Assembly: GCF_016862395.1 (NCBI RefSeq)
Contig: NZ_BOMW01000017.1
Coordinates: forward strand, 1 to 64,000
Length of the DNA: 64,000 nt
Direction: 5' to 3'
From: Actinoplanes siamensis
GTDB lineage: Bacteria > Actinomycetota > Actinomycetes > Mycobacteriales > Micromonosporaceae
This document shows, in pieces, positions 54,162-63,500 of this stretch. Numbering within the stretch: position 1 is the first letter of the stretch; every line of letters begins with the position of its first letter. Position numbers and translations under genes: made by a program. A model generated the notes under the pieces. The model worked only from the letters and a program-made list of their open reading frames with translations, made no database searches and was not told the origin of the DNA.

Positions 54162-54803
54162 GTGCCAGCGGATGACGAACTCGACACCTCGATCCTGACC
54201 GAGCGGCAGCGCCGGATCCTCACCGTCATCCGCGACTCGGCCCTGCGGTACGGATACTCGCCGTCCACCCGGGAGATCGCCGACGCCGTCGGGCTGGCCT
54301 CCACCTCGGCGGTCGCGCGCCACCTGCGAATCCTCGAGGACCTCGGGTTCCTGCGGCGCGGGCGCTCCACCCGGCCGGTCGACGTCCGGATGTTCCTGCG
54401 GCCGGCCGAGCAGCTCCGCGACGCACCGGCCACGATCGGCGTCCCGGTTCTCGGCGACATCGCGGCCGGCACGCCGATCCTCGCCGAGGAGACCGGCGAC
54501 GAGGTGCTGCCGCTCCCCCGCGACCTGGTCGGCCGGGGCACCCTGTTCGCGCTCCGCGTCCGCGGCGACTCGATGATCGACGCGGCCATCTGCGACGGCG
54601 ACCTCGTCGTTGTCAAGCAGCAGTCGGAGGCCTACAACGGCGACATCGTCGCGGCGATGATCGACGACGAGGCGACGGTGAAGGTGTTCCGCCGCCGCGG
54701 TGGTCACGTGATCCTGGAACCGCGCAACCCCGCCTACGCCGACATCGACGGCGACCGGGCCACCATCCTCGGCAAGGTCGTCTCGGTCCTGCGCTCGGTC
54801 TGA
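54162..54803 (+). CDS. lexA: LexA repressor
   Basis: A 213-residue LexA that represses DNA-damage genes and cleaves itself on activated RecA. The N-terminal wHTH reads [44 protein letters not shown]. The peptidase domain has the Ala-Gly cleavage bond in DIAAGTP, the catalytic Ser in RGDSM and the Lys in ATVKVF, so it should be active. GTG 54162 is chosen. I see no GAAC-N4-GTTC box before it, unlike autoregulated actinobacterial lexA genes. At 213 residues it is somewhat short, so it may be a second LexA-like copy. Confidence 0.88.
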   Translation: MPADDELDTSILTERQRRILTVIRDSALRYGYSPSTREIADAVGLASTSAVARHLRILEDLGFLRRGRSTRPVDVRMFLRPAEQLRDAPATIGVPVLGDIAAGTPILAEETGDEVLPLPRDLVGRGTLFALRVRGDSMIDAAICDGDLVVVKQQSEAYNGDIVAAMIDDEATVKVFRRRGGHVILEPRNPAYADIDGDRATILGKVVSVLRSV

Positions 54804-55022
54804 CCGCCCTCCCGCCCGCACCACGACAACCACCCCCGGCCCGGCACCCGCGGCTGGCGCTGGTGTGGTCGTCCGGCCCGGAGGGCGTCGCCGGCTGCCA
54901 GCCGGGCGCACCGGGCCGGCGCGGGTGACCCCGCGGGGTCGGCCTTTCGGCGGATACGCCGTCGGGACGGCCCTGACCATGGTCGGATGTGCGCCCCCGG
55001 CCGGGTTCCTACGATCGGCACC

Positions 55023-55682
55023 ATGACGATCGACGAGGGTGCCCGGCGTTCAGCTCCGCTCCAGGGCACGGGAAGGCGCCGCGCGGGACGGAGCGCCGCG
55101 GTGCTGGCGCCGGTGTCCGGGCTGCTGCTGGGGTTCCTGGACTTCGTATGGATCAAGTATGTGCCGGCCCCGTTCGGCGGGCTCGGCAACTCGATAGCGG
55201 TCTGGGCGGTCGCGGCGTTCCTGCTGACCTTCGCGAACCGGTGGCGCCTGCCGCGGGGTGTGCTCGCCGCGGCCGTCCAGCTGATCGTCGCCGTCCCGGC
55301 GTACTACCTGGCCGCGACGCTGATCCAGAACGACGACCCGGCGAACATGTTCGACGCCAACGCCGTGATCTGGATGGGGCTCGGGCTCGTCGCCGCAGTG
55401 GTCTTCGGGGCCGGTGGAGTGCTGGCCCACCGCTGGGACGCGGCGCGGGCGCTGCCTGGCGCGGTGCTGTTCGCCGAGGCGGTGATCCAGTTGCGCCGGC
55501 TCGGCGATCCGTCCTGGTCCGGGGCGGAACTCACCTCGTACGCCGCGACCCTGATCCTGCTCGGTGCCGGGATCAGCCTGCTGATCACGCCCACCTGGAC
55601 CCGCCGCGGCCTGGTTCTGCTCTGGGCGCTGCCGTTGACCCTCGGTGGGTTCGTCCTGCTGCACCTCACCGGGTTCCGCTGA
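55023..55682 (+). CDS. integral membrane protein of unknown function
   Basis: A 219-residue protein with six hydrophobic helices after a 25-residue basic N-terminus. Trp and Pro positions in DFVWIKYVPAP and loops such as ANRWRLPRG recall small actinobacterial membrane proteins annotated as DUF6518, a tentative match. ATG 55023 is used. No operon partner. No function can be given. Confidence 0.7.
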   Translation: MTIDEGARRSAPLQGTGRRRAGRSAAVLAPVSGLLLGFLDFVWIKYVPAPFGGLGNSIAVWAVAAFLLTFANRWRLPRGVLAAAVQLIVAVPAYYLAATLIQNDDPANMFDANAVIWMGLGLVAAVVFGAGGVLAHRWDAARALPGAVLFAEAVIQLRRLGDPSWSGAELTSYAATLILLGAGISLLITPTWTRRGLVLLWALPLTLGGFVLLHLTGFR

Positions 55683-55831
55683 GGCGGGCACGGCCGCGTC
55701 CGAGCCGTCCCGGCGTGCGGAAGTGCTTGTTGATCGCCGCGCGTCAGGCGCCCGCCGAGAAAGGCGGTGCCCCCGGCGTCGCTGAATCCGCAGGTCACCT
55801 GAGGTTGGAAGATCTTATCGATTCTTGCTGA

Positions 55832-55873
55832 TTGCTAACCGATGACTACCTGGTTACGGTGGGAGCGCTCCCA
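55832..55873 (+). promoter_or_regulatory. promoter and CebR-type box before the GH6 gene
   Basis: TTGCTA (55832-55837) and TACGGT (55855-55860), 17 bp apart, form a promoter. TGGGAGCGCTCCCA at 55860-55873 is a perfect 14-bp palindrome identical to the CebR/CelR box that controls cellulase genes in Streptomyces and Thermobifida. It covers the likely start point, so a cellobiose-responsive LacI protein should repress this gene. Confidence 0.9.
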
Positions 55874-55901
55874 GTAGGCCCTTCTCCTCGGAAGGAAGCC
55901 C

Positions 55902-57257
55902 ATGTCCCCTGTCTCCCCCCGCGCCAGATGGGTCGCCGCGACGGCCACGGCGGCCACCGCGGCCGCCGGCGCCGTCCTGCTCTCCACCGGAACCGCCGAG
56001 GCCGGCACGATCAGCGGCACGCTCTACCGCGACCCGGGCACCGCCGCCGCCCGATGGGTGGCCGCCAACCCGAACGACTCACGGGCCGCCGTGATCCGTG
56101 ACCGGATCGCCAGCCAGCCGTCGTCGCGCTGGCTCAGCAACTTCAACCTGTCCACGATCGGGTCCGAGGTGTCGTCGTACGTCGCCGCCGCCAACGCCGC
56201 CGGCCAGATCCCGGTGCTCACCGCGTACGCCATCCCCAACCGCGACTGCGGCGGCGCCAGCGCGGGCGGCGCGCCGGACCTCAACCAGTACCAGACCTGG
56301 ATCAACGGGGTGGCCGGCGGCCTCGGCAACCGGACCGTGATCGTGATCCTGGAACCGGACTCGACAGCCCTGCAGACCTGTCTGAGCGCCAGCGAGAAGA
56401 CCGCCCGCGACCAGGCCCTGGCCACGGCCACCCGGACGCTGAAAGCGGCGAACCCGAACGCCCGGGTCTACCTGGACGCCGGGCACTCGACCTGGAACAG
56501 CGCCGCCGAGCAGGCCACCCGGCTGATCGCGGCGGGCGTCGCGAGCGCGGACGGCTTCTACACCAACGTCTCCAACTTCAACGGCACCTCGGCCGAGGTG
56601 AACTACGGCAAGGCGATCATCGGTGTCCTGAACGGGCGCGGTGTCACCGGCAAGCACCAGGTCGTCGACACCAGCCGCAACGGCGGGGCGTCCGGCGACT
56701 GGTGCGGCGACGACAACACCGACCGGCGGATCGGGACCTATCCGACCACCGCGACCGGGGACGCCGACGTCGACGCCTATCTCTGGGTGAAGCCGCCCGG
56801 CGAGGCCGACGGGTGCCGGTACGCGGCCGGGTCGTTCCAGCCGGACCTGGCGTACAGCCTGGCCAGCAGCGCGCCCAACCCGCCGTCCACACCGCCCTCG
56901 TCGCCGTCCACCACGCCCTCCTCGTCGCCCTCCGCGTCCGTCAGCCCCTCGACCCCGGCGGGCGCCGGCTGCACAGCGGTCCTCACCGTGGCCAGCCAGT
57001 GGCAGGGCGGCTTCCAGGCGACCGTCAAGGTCACCGCCGGAAGCCGGGCGACCAGCGGCTGGGTGGTGTCCTGGACGCTCGCCGGCGGGCAGTCGATCAA
57101 CCAGGTCTGGAACGGCACGCTGACCGTCAGCGGCTCCACCGCGACGGTTCGCAACGTCTCCTGGAACGGGTCACTGGAGCCCGGCCGCTCCGCCGAGTTC
57201 GGCCTGACCGCCTCGGGCAGCGCCGGAACACCCACGTTGACCTGTACCGCGGCGTAG
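55902..57257 (+). CDS. exported GH6 cellulase with CBM2
   Basis: A 451-residue secreted family 6 cellulase, cutting beta-1,4-glucan. ATG follows GGAAGGA and begins a signal that ends near AEAG. The GH6 domain (about 40-320) shows the catalytic Asp region in IPNRDCGGASAGG, ILEPDS, YLDAGHS and WVKPPGEADG. The size and short loops favour an endoglucanase. A Ser/Thr/Pro linker (about 325-350) leads to a CBM2 (about 355-451) with cellulose-binding Trp in ASQWQGGF and SWNGSLEPG. Regulated by the CebR-type box upstream. Confidence 0.95.
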   Translation: MSPVSPRARWVAATATAATAAAGAVLLSTGTAEAGTISGTLYRDPGTAAARWVAANPNDSRAAVIRDRIASQPSSRWLSNFNLSTIGSEVSSYVAAANAAGQIPVLTAYAIPNRDCGGASAGGAPDLNQYQTWINGVAGGLGNRTVIVILEPDSTALQTCLSASEKTARDQALATATRTLKAANPNARVYLDAGHSTWNSAAEQATRLIAAGVASADGFYTNVSNFNGTSAEVNYGKAIIGVLNGRGVTGKHQVVDTSRNGGASGDWCGDDNTDRRIGTYPTTATGDADVDAYLWVKPPGEADGCRYAAGSFQPDLAYSLASSAPNPPSTPPSSPSTTPSSSPSASVSPSTPAGAGCTAVLTVASQWQGGFQATVKVTAGSRATSGWVVSWTLAGGQSINQVWNGTLTVSGSTATVRNVSWNGSLEPGRSAEFGLTASGSAGTPTLTCTAA

Positions 57258-57341
57258 CGGCCCGCCCCGCCGCGCGTCATGTTGGACCCAGCGATTAATG
57301 TCGATGTGGCTTGCTGCCGAGTCCGGAAAGGACAATCGACT

Positions 57342-58103
57342 GTGCGAGGCAGAATCCGCTGGGCCGTCGCCGCCGTGGCCCTTCTGAGCGTGCTCGCCGG
57401 AGGGGTCACCCCGGCGAACGCCGTCGCCAACGGCGAACCAGTGCCGGACGGCTCCTACCGTTTCTCCGTCAAACTCACCATGACCGGCATCCCCACGGCC
57501 GACGGCGGCAAGCGGGACAGCGCCTGCTCCGGCGCCCTGATCGCCTACCTGTGGATCATCACCGCCGGCCACTGCTTCCGGGACGTCAACGGCGTGCGGG
57601 TGGACCGCCCGGTCGCCGACCTGACCACCGCGACCGTCGGCCGCACCGACCTCACCAAGACCGGCGGTCAGGTGGTCGAGATCGTCGCGGTCAAGCAGTC
57701 CGCCACCGCCGACGTCGCCCTCGCCAAGCTGGCGAGGCCGGTCCGCGCCGTTCCGCCGCTCCGGGTCGGCACCCAGCCGCCGGCGGTCGGCACGATCCTG
57801 CGGATCACCGGGTTCGGTTCGCTGACCAGCACCAACCCGGTCCCGTCGACCCGGCTGATGACCGGGCAGCTGAAGGTGATCTCGGTGAGCACCTCGGAGC
57901 TCGGCCTGAACGGGTACGCCCCGCAGCCGAACACCACCCCCTGCCCCTACGACTCCGGCGCGCCGTACTTCACCCAGAAGCCCGGCGAGGGCCCGGTGCT
58001 GGTGGGCGTCGTCAGCAACGGCCCGGGCTGTCCGCACACCAGTGTGGAGATCGCGGGCCGGACCGACAACCTGGCCGGCTGGATCAGCTCGACGATCGGC
58101 TAG
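57342..58103 (+). CDS. exported trypsin-like protein with altered oxyanion hole
   Basis: A 253-residue secreted S1 family protein. GTG 57342 with GGAAAGGA upstream starts a signal ending in PANAVANG. The fold and catalytic triad are present: His77 (TAGHC), Asp124 (ATADVALAKL) and Ser205. The normal GDSGGP around the serine is changed to PYDSGAPY, so the Gly that forms half of the oxyanion hole is Tyr203. Activity may be reduced, changed or lost. C-terminal GVVSNGPGCPH keeps the usual strand. It is transcribed alone. Confidence 0.88.
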   Translation: MRGRIRWAVAAVALLSVLAGGVTPANAVANGEPVPDGSYRFSVKLTMTGIPTADGGKRDSACSGALIAYLWIITAGHCFRDVNGVRVDRPVADLTTATVGRTDLTKTGGQVVEIVAVKQSATADVALAKLARPVRAVPPLRVGTQPPAVGTILRITGFGSLTSTNPVPSTRLMTGQLKVISVSTSELGLNGYAPQPNTTPCPYDSGAPYFTQKPGEGPVLVGVVSNGPGCPHTSVEIAGRTDNLAGWISSTIG

Positions 58104-58186
58104 CTCCACCCGCGGCCCTGGCCGGGCCCTCCGCCGTGGACCAGGCGACCGGTCGGCGGCGTCGGCGGAAGCGTCACGGGACGGCA

Positions 58187-58230
58187 CGGCCGGGGCGCGG
58201 CCGCCCGGCCCGCGCCGGGCGCCCCGGCCG
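58187..58230. terminator. hairpin between convergent genes
   Basis: CGGCCGGGGCGC and GCGCCCCGGCCG form 12-bp arms with a 20-nt loop in a very GC-rich gap between the protease and PucR genes. Confidence 0.5.
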
Positions 58231-58311
58231 CCGGCCCGCGCCGCTGTCGTTCTCGCCCACGATGCCGTGACGTGGTCCGGGTGGCGCCGGGCTCGCGCTC
58301 CCGGCCGGCGC

Positions 58312-59493
58312 TCAAGGGTTTCTCGCGGGCCCCGCGGGACCTCTCACTGCCAGCTGCGTGAGGACGAGCTGGAGTTCGAGGCGGGCCGTGGGATCGTCGA
58401 GGGCCGGGCCGAGCAGCGCGCGGAGGCGGTTGAGCCGGTAGCTGACGGTCTGCGGGTGGACGTAGAGTTCGGCCGCGACGGCGGTGCGCGAACCCCAGTG
58501 GCGCAGCCAGGCCGCCAGGGTGACCAGCAGTTGGTCGCGCTGGCCGGGGCGCAGGCCGGCCAGCGGGGCGAGGCGACGCGAGGAGAGCGCGGCCAGCGCG
58601 CCGGGCTCGCCGCGCAGGGCCAGCGCGGCGAAATGATCCTCGACGAACACCGCGTCAGGTCCGGTTCCGATCAGTTCGGCGGTGCGTTCGGCGAGGCGGA
58701 CGGCCGCCGGGACCTCGCTCCACGGCAGGGCCGGGCCGGCCACGGCGTTCCGGCCCTCCAGGGCCTCGGCCAGCGCCGGTCGGTCCGCGCGCGGACCGGC
58801 GCGCAGCAACAGCACAGCGTCCCCGGCGCGCTCGGCGACGACGCCGTCGGCAGCGAATCGGAATCGGGCGTCGCGGGCCTGGTCGGCCGGCAGCAGCACC
58901 GGGACCACCCGGTCCAGCGCCGGCCAGCCGATCGCGGCGACCGCCTCGCGGGCCACGTCGGCCGGGGCGCCGCCGCGCAGCAGCAGGTCGGCCACCCGGC
59001 GGCGGCGGCGGTCACCCTCGCCGGCCTGCTCGCGCAACTGGCGGGCCAGGCCATCGGTGCAGGCCGAGGCGAGCTCGTCGACGAAGGCGCTGATCGCGTC
59101 GGAAAGGTCGACGATCTCGTCGACGGTGACGGCGCGGGACTCGGCAAGCGACTGGGAGGCGGCCCGCAGCAGCAGGCGGGCGGCCGTGCGCAACGCGCCC
59201 AGCAGCAGCTCCGGGCCACGGTTCTCGCGGGCCTCGCCGGCGCCCAGCGCGACGAACACCTCGCGGATCCGGGGCGGCAGGGCCGGCTCGTCGGTGCCGG
59301 CCAGATCGAGGAACCGCTCCAGGGCGACCTGCACCGGCGTACGCACGTCGCGGTCGAATTTGGCGCCGGCGGTGTCGGCGAACGCCGGGTTGGCCGTGGC
59401 GACCGCGTCCGCGATCGCCGGGACGGTGGCCGGCAGTCGCGGCCGCATCGCCGCCGCGAGGTCGGTCGGCACCCGCTGCCAGGGGGTCGTCAT
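58312..59493 (-). CDS. PucR-family regulator
   Basis: A 393-residue regulator. The C-terminal HTH is the PucR type: WLRHWGSRTAVAAELYVHPQTVSYRLNRLRALLG (read as separate blocks WLRHWGS, AAELYVHPQTVSYRL and NRLRALLG). The N-terminal 300 residues are a mixed alpha/beta sensor with no clear enzyme motif. It is divergent from the aldolase-aminotransferase and kinase genes, 125 bp away, with a 17-bp inverted repeat 10 bp before its own start. It probably controls that pathway in response to its substrate. Confidence 0.88.
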   Translation of the reverse strand: MTTPWQRVPTDLAAAMRPRLPATVPAIADAVATANPAFADTAGAKFDRDVRTPVQVALERFLDLAGTDEPALPPRIREVFVALGAGEARENRGPELLLGALRTAARLLLRAASQSLAESRAVTVDEIVDLSDAISAFVDELASACTDGLARQLREQAGEGDRRRRRVADLLLRGGAPADVAREAVAAIGWPALDRVVPVLLPADQARDARFRFAADGVVAERAGDAVLLLRAGPRADRPALAEALEGRNAVAGPALPWSEVPAAVRLAERTAELIGTGPDAVFVEDHFAALALRGEPGALAALSSRRLAPLAGLRPGQRDQLLVTLAAWLRHWGSRTAVAAELYVHPQTVSYRLNRLRALLGPALDDPTARLELQLVLTQLAVRGPAGPARNP

Positions 59494-59502
59494 CGTCGGA
59501 TT

Positions 59503-59519
59503 TTGTCACCCGGTGACAA
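59503..59519. promoter_or_regulatory. 17-bp inverted repeat before the PucR gene
   Basis: TTGTCACC-C-GGTGACAA is a perfect 8-1-8 palindrome, 10 bp from the PucR start and 100 bp from the divergent gene. It is the best operator candidate for PucR. Confidence 0.7.
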
Positions 59520-59618
59520 CCGGAGCGCCGCAGATTGCTGGCTGCGGGACGGTGCCTCGGCGCCGTCGCGGAGTGACGATGGTCCCGGTCACACCCGACT
59601 ACAGGATCGGATCCGCTC

Positions 59619-61832
59619 GTGAAACACCGGATGTCCCGCCGGCACGTGGTCGACATGTGCCGGACGATGCTGGACCGCGGCTACCTGAAGGCGACCGAGG
59701 GCAACGTCTCGGTGCGCATCCCGGGCCACGAGTTGTACGCGGTCACCCCGAGCAACTACGACTACGACAAGATGCGGGTCGAGGACGTCTGCATCGTCGA
59801 CTTCCAGGGCAGGCACGTGCCGGACCCGGACGGCGCCGGCGGGCTCGTGCCGTCGATCGAATGCGGGATGCACGCGAACATCTACCGCGAGCGCCCGGAC
59901 GTCAACGCGATCGTGCACACCCATCAGCCGTACGCCTCGGCCCTCGCCTTCCTGCGCAAGCCGATCCCGGCGCTCACCGACGAGCAGGTCCGGTTCCTCG
60001 GCAAAGAGGTCGCGATCGTGGACTACGCGCCGTCCGGCACCGGCTTGCTCGCCAGGAAGGTGCAGAAGAAGGTGGCGAGCGGGGACAACGCGTTCATCAT
60101 CGCCAACCACGGCGTGGTGGCGGTCGGCACCGACCCGTCCCGCGCGGTGTTCAACATGGCGCTGCTGGAGAAGGTGTCGATCGCGTACCTGCTGGCGCTG
60201 ACGTCAGAGGCCGGCAGGGTCTACACGATCCCGGACACGATCCGCGAGATCGCCTTCGGCAAGCTGCGCAAGGACGAGAAGCGGATCGCCGCGCAGATCA
60301 CCGAGGCGGTCGAGCCGGTCCGCGTGCCGGACGACGAGGAACCGCCCAGCGTGGCCGACGTCCCGCAGATCGTTTCCGGCGAGAAGCCGGGATACATGAT
60401 CAGCGAGTACCTCGACGTGCCGGACACCATGCGGCGGCTCAAGGCGCTGGTCGCCCAGCCGGTCCGCGGCCTGCGGCACGACGCCCTGCTGGACGTGCTG
60501 AACTACTTCGAGACCAAGTGCACGGCCAGCAGGGAGATCACCGAGCGGGCCAGGAAGCGGATCCCCGGCGGCGTCCAGCACAACCTGGCGTTCAACTACC
60601 CGTTCCCGCTCGCGATCGACAAGGCCGAGGGCGCGCACCTGATCGACCGGGACGGCAACGTCTACATCGACTTCCTGCAGGCCGGCGGGCCGACGATCCT
60701 GGGCAGCAACTACGGCCCGGTCAACGAGCGGGTGGCCGCGGTGATCAGGGAGAGCGGACCGGTCACCGGCCTCTTCCACGAGTACGAGCTGAAGCTCGCC
60801 GAGATCATCAACAGGTACATGCCGCACATCGAGATGTACCGGTCGCTGGGCTCCGGCACCGAGGCCGTGATGGCGGCGGTACGGGCCGCCCGCGCGCACA
60901 CCGGCAAGAAGATGGTGATCAAGGTGGGCGGCGCGTACCACGGCTGGTCCGACACCATGGTGTACGGCCTGCGCGTGCCCGGCACGTTCCGGATGAACGC
61001 CAAGGGCATCCCGTGGGGCGCCACCGGCCGGACCCGTGAGACGTTCCCGCACGACCTGGGCACCCTCAAACGCAAGCTGATCGAGAACCGGGTGCGCGGC
61101 GGCACCGCCGCGGTCGTGGTCGAGCCGTTCGGCCCGGAGTCCGGCACCCGCCCGGTGCCGGAGGAGTACAACGCGGCCGTCCGCCGGCTCTGCGACGAGT
61201 TCGGCGCACTGCTGATCTTCGACGAGGTGGTGACCGGTTTCCGCACCGGGCTGGGCGGCGCGGCCGGATACTTCGGTGTGACCCCGGACCTGACCGTCTT
61301 CGGCAAGGCCGTCTCGGGCGGTTACCCGATGGCCGGCGGGGTCGGCGGGCGGGCCGACGTCATGAGCGTGTTCGGGTCCGGGCTGGACGGCAAGAGCGGC
61401 GCGCACATCCAGGTCGGCGGCACGCTCTCGGCGAACCCGCTGTCCTGCGCGGCCGGGTACTTCGCGATCCAGGAGATGGCCCGCACCAACGCGCCGGTGC
61501 TGGCCGGCCGGGCCGGGGACCGGCTCACCCGCGGGCTGCAGCGGCTGATCGACAGGTACGGGCTGCCCTACGTGGCGTACAACCAAGGGTCGATCGTGCA
61601 TCTGGAGTGCAGCGGCGTGATGCTGCTGGACATGCGCAACCCGGTCAAGCTGCTCAAGGAGAACAAGGCGCGCAAGACGCTGATGGAGCAGATGGGCGCG
61701 GCGTACGCGGCGCACGGCGTCATCACGCTGGCCGGCTCCCGGATGTACACCTCGATGGCCGACACCGACGAGGTCATCGACGACGCGCTGGCCCGTTTCG
61801 ACCGGGTGTTCGCGCTGGTCGAGGGAGTGTAG
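59619..61832 (+). CDS. fusion of class II aldolase and class III aminotransferase
   Basis: A 737-residue two-enzyme protein. Residues 1-235 are a class II aldolase of the fuculose-phosphate type: GNVSVRIPG, catalytic Glu81 in PSIECGMH, zinc ligands His100 and His102 (HTHQPYA) and His164 (ANHGVVA). After a linker, residues about 300-735 are a class III PLP aminotransferase like glutamate-1-semialdehyde aminomutase, with the PLP Lys563 in FGKAVSGGYPMAG and FDEVVTGFR. Both active sites look intact. GTG 59619. An FGGY kinase gene follows at zero distance. The enzyme probably splits a phosphorylated sugar and aminates a product, but the substrate is unknown. Confidence 0.9.
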   Translation: MKHRMSRRHVVDMCRTMLDRGYLKATEGNVSVRIPGHELYAVTPSNYDYDKMRVEDVCIVDFQGRHVPDPDGAGGLVPSIECGMHANIYRERPDVNAIVHTHQPYASALAFLRKPIPALTDEQVRFLGKEVAIVDYAPSGTGLLARKVQKKVASGDNAFIIANHGVVAVGTDPSRAVFNMALLEKVSIAYLLALTSEAGRVYTIPDTIREIAFGKLRKDEKRIAAQITEAVEPVRVPDDEEPPSVADVPQIVSGEKPGYMISEYLDVPDTMRRLKALVAQPVRGLRHDALLDVLNYFETKCTASREITERARKRIPGGVQHNLAFNYPFPLAIDKAEGAHLIDRDGNVYIDFLQAGGPTILGSNYGPVNERVAAVIRESGPVTGLFHEYELKLAEIINRYMPHIEMYRSLGSGTEAVMAAVRAARAHTGKKMVIKVGGAYHGWSDTMVYGLRVPGTFRMNAKGIPWGATGRTRETFPHDLGTLKRKLIENRVRGGTAAVVVEPFGPESGTRPVPEEYNAAVRRLCDEFGALLIFDEVVTGFRTGLGGAAGYFGVTPDLTVFGKAVSGGYPMAGGVGGRADVMSVFGSGLDGKSGAHIQVGGTLSANPLSCAAGYFAIQEMARTNAPVLAGRAGDRLTRGLQRLIDRYGLPYVAYNQGSIVHLECSGVMLLDMRNPVKLLKENKARKTLMEQMGAAYAAHGVITLAGSRMYTSMADTDEVIDDALARFDRVFALVEGV

Positions 61833-63431
61833 ATGCCGCTGCCGCCCCAGGTCCTCGCGATCGACCTCGGCACCTCCGGGATGAAGGCCGCCCTGGTGGC
61901 GGCGGACGGCACGGTCACCGGCTGGGCCGAGCGACCGGTGCCGCTGCGCGTGCTGCCCGGCGGCGGCGCCGAGCAGGACCCGGTCGCCTGGTGGGACGCC
62001 CTGGCCGAGGTCGTCGCGGACCTCGGGCGGAGCTTCCCGGAGCACCTGCGCGCGGTGGGCACGATCTGCTCCTCGGCACAGGGCGAGGGCACGATCGCGG
62101 TGGACGCGCACGGCGAGCCGCTGACCCGGTGCATCAGCTGGCTCGACATGCGCGGGGCGGCACATCTGCGCCGTCAGTTCGGCGGATTCCCGTCGTACCG
62201 GGGAATCTCGGTCCGGAAGATCGCCCGGTGGTTGTGGCTGACCGGCGGGATGCCGTCGGTGACCGGAAAGGATCCGGCCGCGCACATGCTCCTGGTGCGC
62301 GACGAGATGCCCGAGGTGTACGCCAGGACCAAGTCCTTCCTCAACGTCCTGGACTGGATCAACCTGAAGCTGACCGGGCGCACGGTGGCGACCGTCGACT
62401 CGATCCTCACCTCCTGGGTCACCGACAACCGGAGGGCGACGGGCGTCCGGTACGCCCCGTCGCTGGTCGCGGCCAGCGGGATCGACGCGGACAAGTTCCC
62501 GCCGATCGTGAGGTGCACCGAGGTGATCGGCACGCTCGTCTCCCACGCCGCCGATCACCTCGGTCTTCCGGCGTCGGTGCGGGTGGTGGCCGGGGCGATC
62601 GACAACACCGCGGCGGCGATCGGCGCGGGCACCGTGCGGGACAACGAGCCGCATCTCTACCTGGGGACGTCGTCGTGGATCGCGGCGCACGTGGCCGCGA
62701 AGAAGACAGACGTGGGCAGCGGGATCGCCTCGATCCCGTGCGCGCTGCCGGACCGGTATCTGATGACCGCGTTGCAGGCCACGGCCGGGGCGAATCTCAC
62801 CTGGCTGCGGGACAAGATCGTGGAGTACGACGATCCGCTGCTCCGCGCGGGACAGATCAGCCGCGACGAGGGAACGATCTTCGACGCGTTCGACGCGATC
62901 ATCCCGTCGGTTCCGGCCGGGGCGGACGGGGTGCTCTACATGCCGTGGCTCTACGGGGAGCGGGCGCCTGTCGACAACCCGCACCTGCGCGCCGGTTTCC
63001 TCAACATCTCGCTGGAGACGAGCCGGTCGGACCTGCTCCGGGCGGTGTTCGAGGGGGTGGCGCTGAACACCCGGTGGATGGCCGCCGCGGTGGACAGGTT
63101 CCTCGGGGCGCCGGTGTCGTCCCTGGTGATCACCGGTGGGGCGGCCCGGTCCCGCTCGTGGTGCCAGATCTTCGCCGACGTGCTGGGCGTCGAGATCCGC
63201 CGCGACGCCAACCCGGTCCTGGTCAACGCCCGCGGCGCCGGCTGGATCGGCGCGGTCGGCGCGGGTCTCATCGATTTCCCGGACATCCCGGACCTCGCTC
63301 GCAACGACCACGTCTTCGAGCCGGGGCCGGACCGGGCCACCTACGACGACATCTACGCGATCTACACCCGCCTGCACAAACAGCTGGCGCCGGTCTACAA
63401 GCGCCTGCACGCCGGCCGCCGGCCCGCCTGA
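61833..63431 (+). CDS. FGGY-family carbohydrate kinase
   Basis: A 532-residue sugar kinase of the FGGY family (xylulokinase/glycerol kinase fold). The N-terminal phosphate loop is AIDLGTSGMKAAL, the catalytic Asp is in AGAIDNTAAAIGAG, and the C-terminal nucleotide site is in VITGGAARSRSWCQIFADVLG. Its ATG directly follows the stop of the aldolase-aminotransferase with GAGGGA upstream, so the two are made together. It presumably phosphorylates the substrate cut by the aldolase. No transporter is adjacent. Confidence 0.92.
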   Translation: MPLPPQVLAIDLGTSGMKAALVAADGTVTGWAERPVPLRVLPGGGAEQDPVAWWDALAEVVADLGRSFPEHLRAVGTICSSAQGEGTIAVDAHGEPLTRCISWLDMRGAAHLRRQFGGFPSYRGISVRKIARWLWLTGGMPSVTGKDPAAHMLLVRDEMPEVYARTKSFLNVLDWINLKLTGRTVATVDSILTSWVTDNRRATGVRYAPSLVAASGIDADKFPPIVRCTEVIGTLVSHAADHLGLPASVRVVAGAIDNTAAAIGAGTVRDNEPHLYLGTSSWIAAHVAAKKTDVGSGIASIPCALPDRYLMTALQATAGANLTWLRDKIVEYDDPLLRAGQISRDEGTIFDAFDAIIPSVPAGADGVLYMPWLYGERAPVDNPHLRAGFLNISLETSRSDLLRAVFEGVALNTRWMAAAVDRFLGAPVSSLVITGGAARSRSWCQIFADVLGVEIRRDANPVLVNARGAGWIGAVGAGLIDFPDIPDLARNDHVFEPGPDRATYDDIYAIYTRLHKQLAPVYKRLHAGRRPA

Positions 63432-63500
63432 TCCACCGGCTGCGCGCCGGCGGGACTCCGGCCAGGGCCCAGCCGACGGTTCCACGCCCGCGGGCTCGGC

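Noticed and set aside
60204..63485. A minus-strand open frame of over 1000 codons opposite the aldolase fusion and kinase
   Set aside because: Antisense shadow of two well-supported enzymes; composition and lack of motifs argue against coding.
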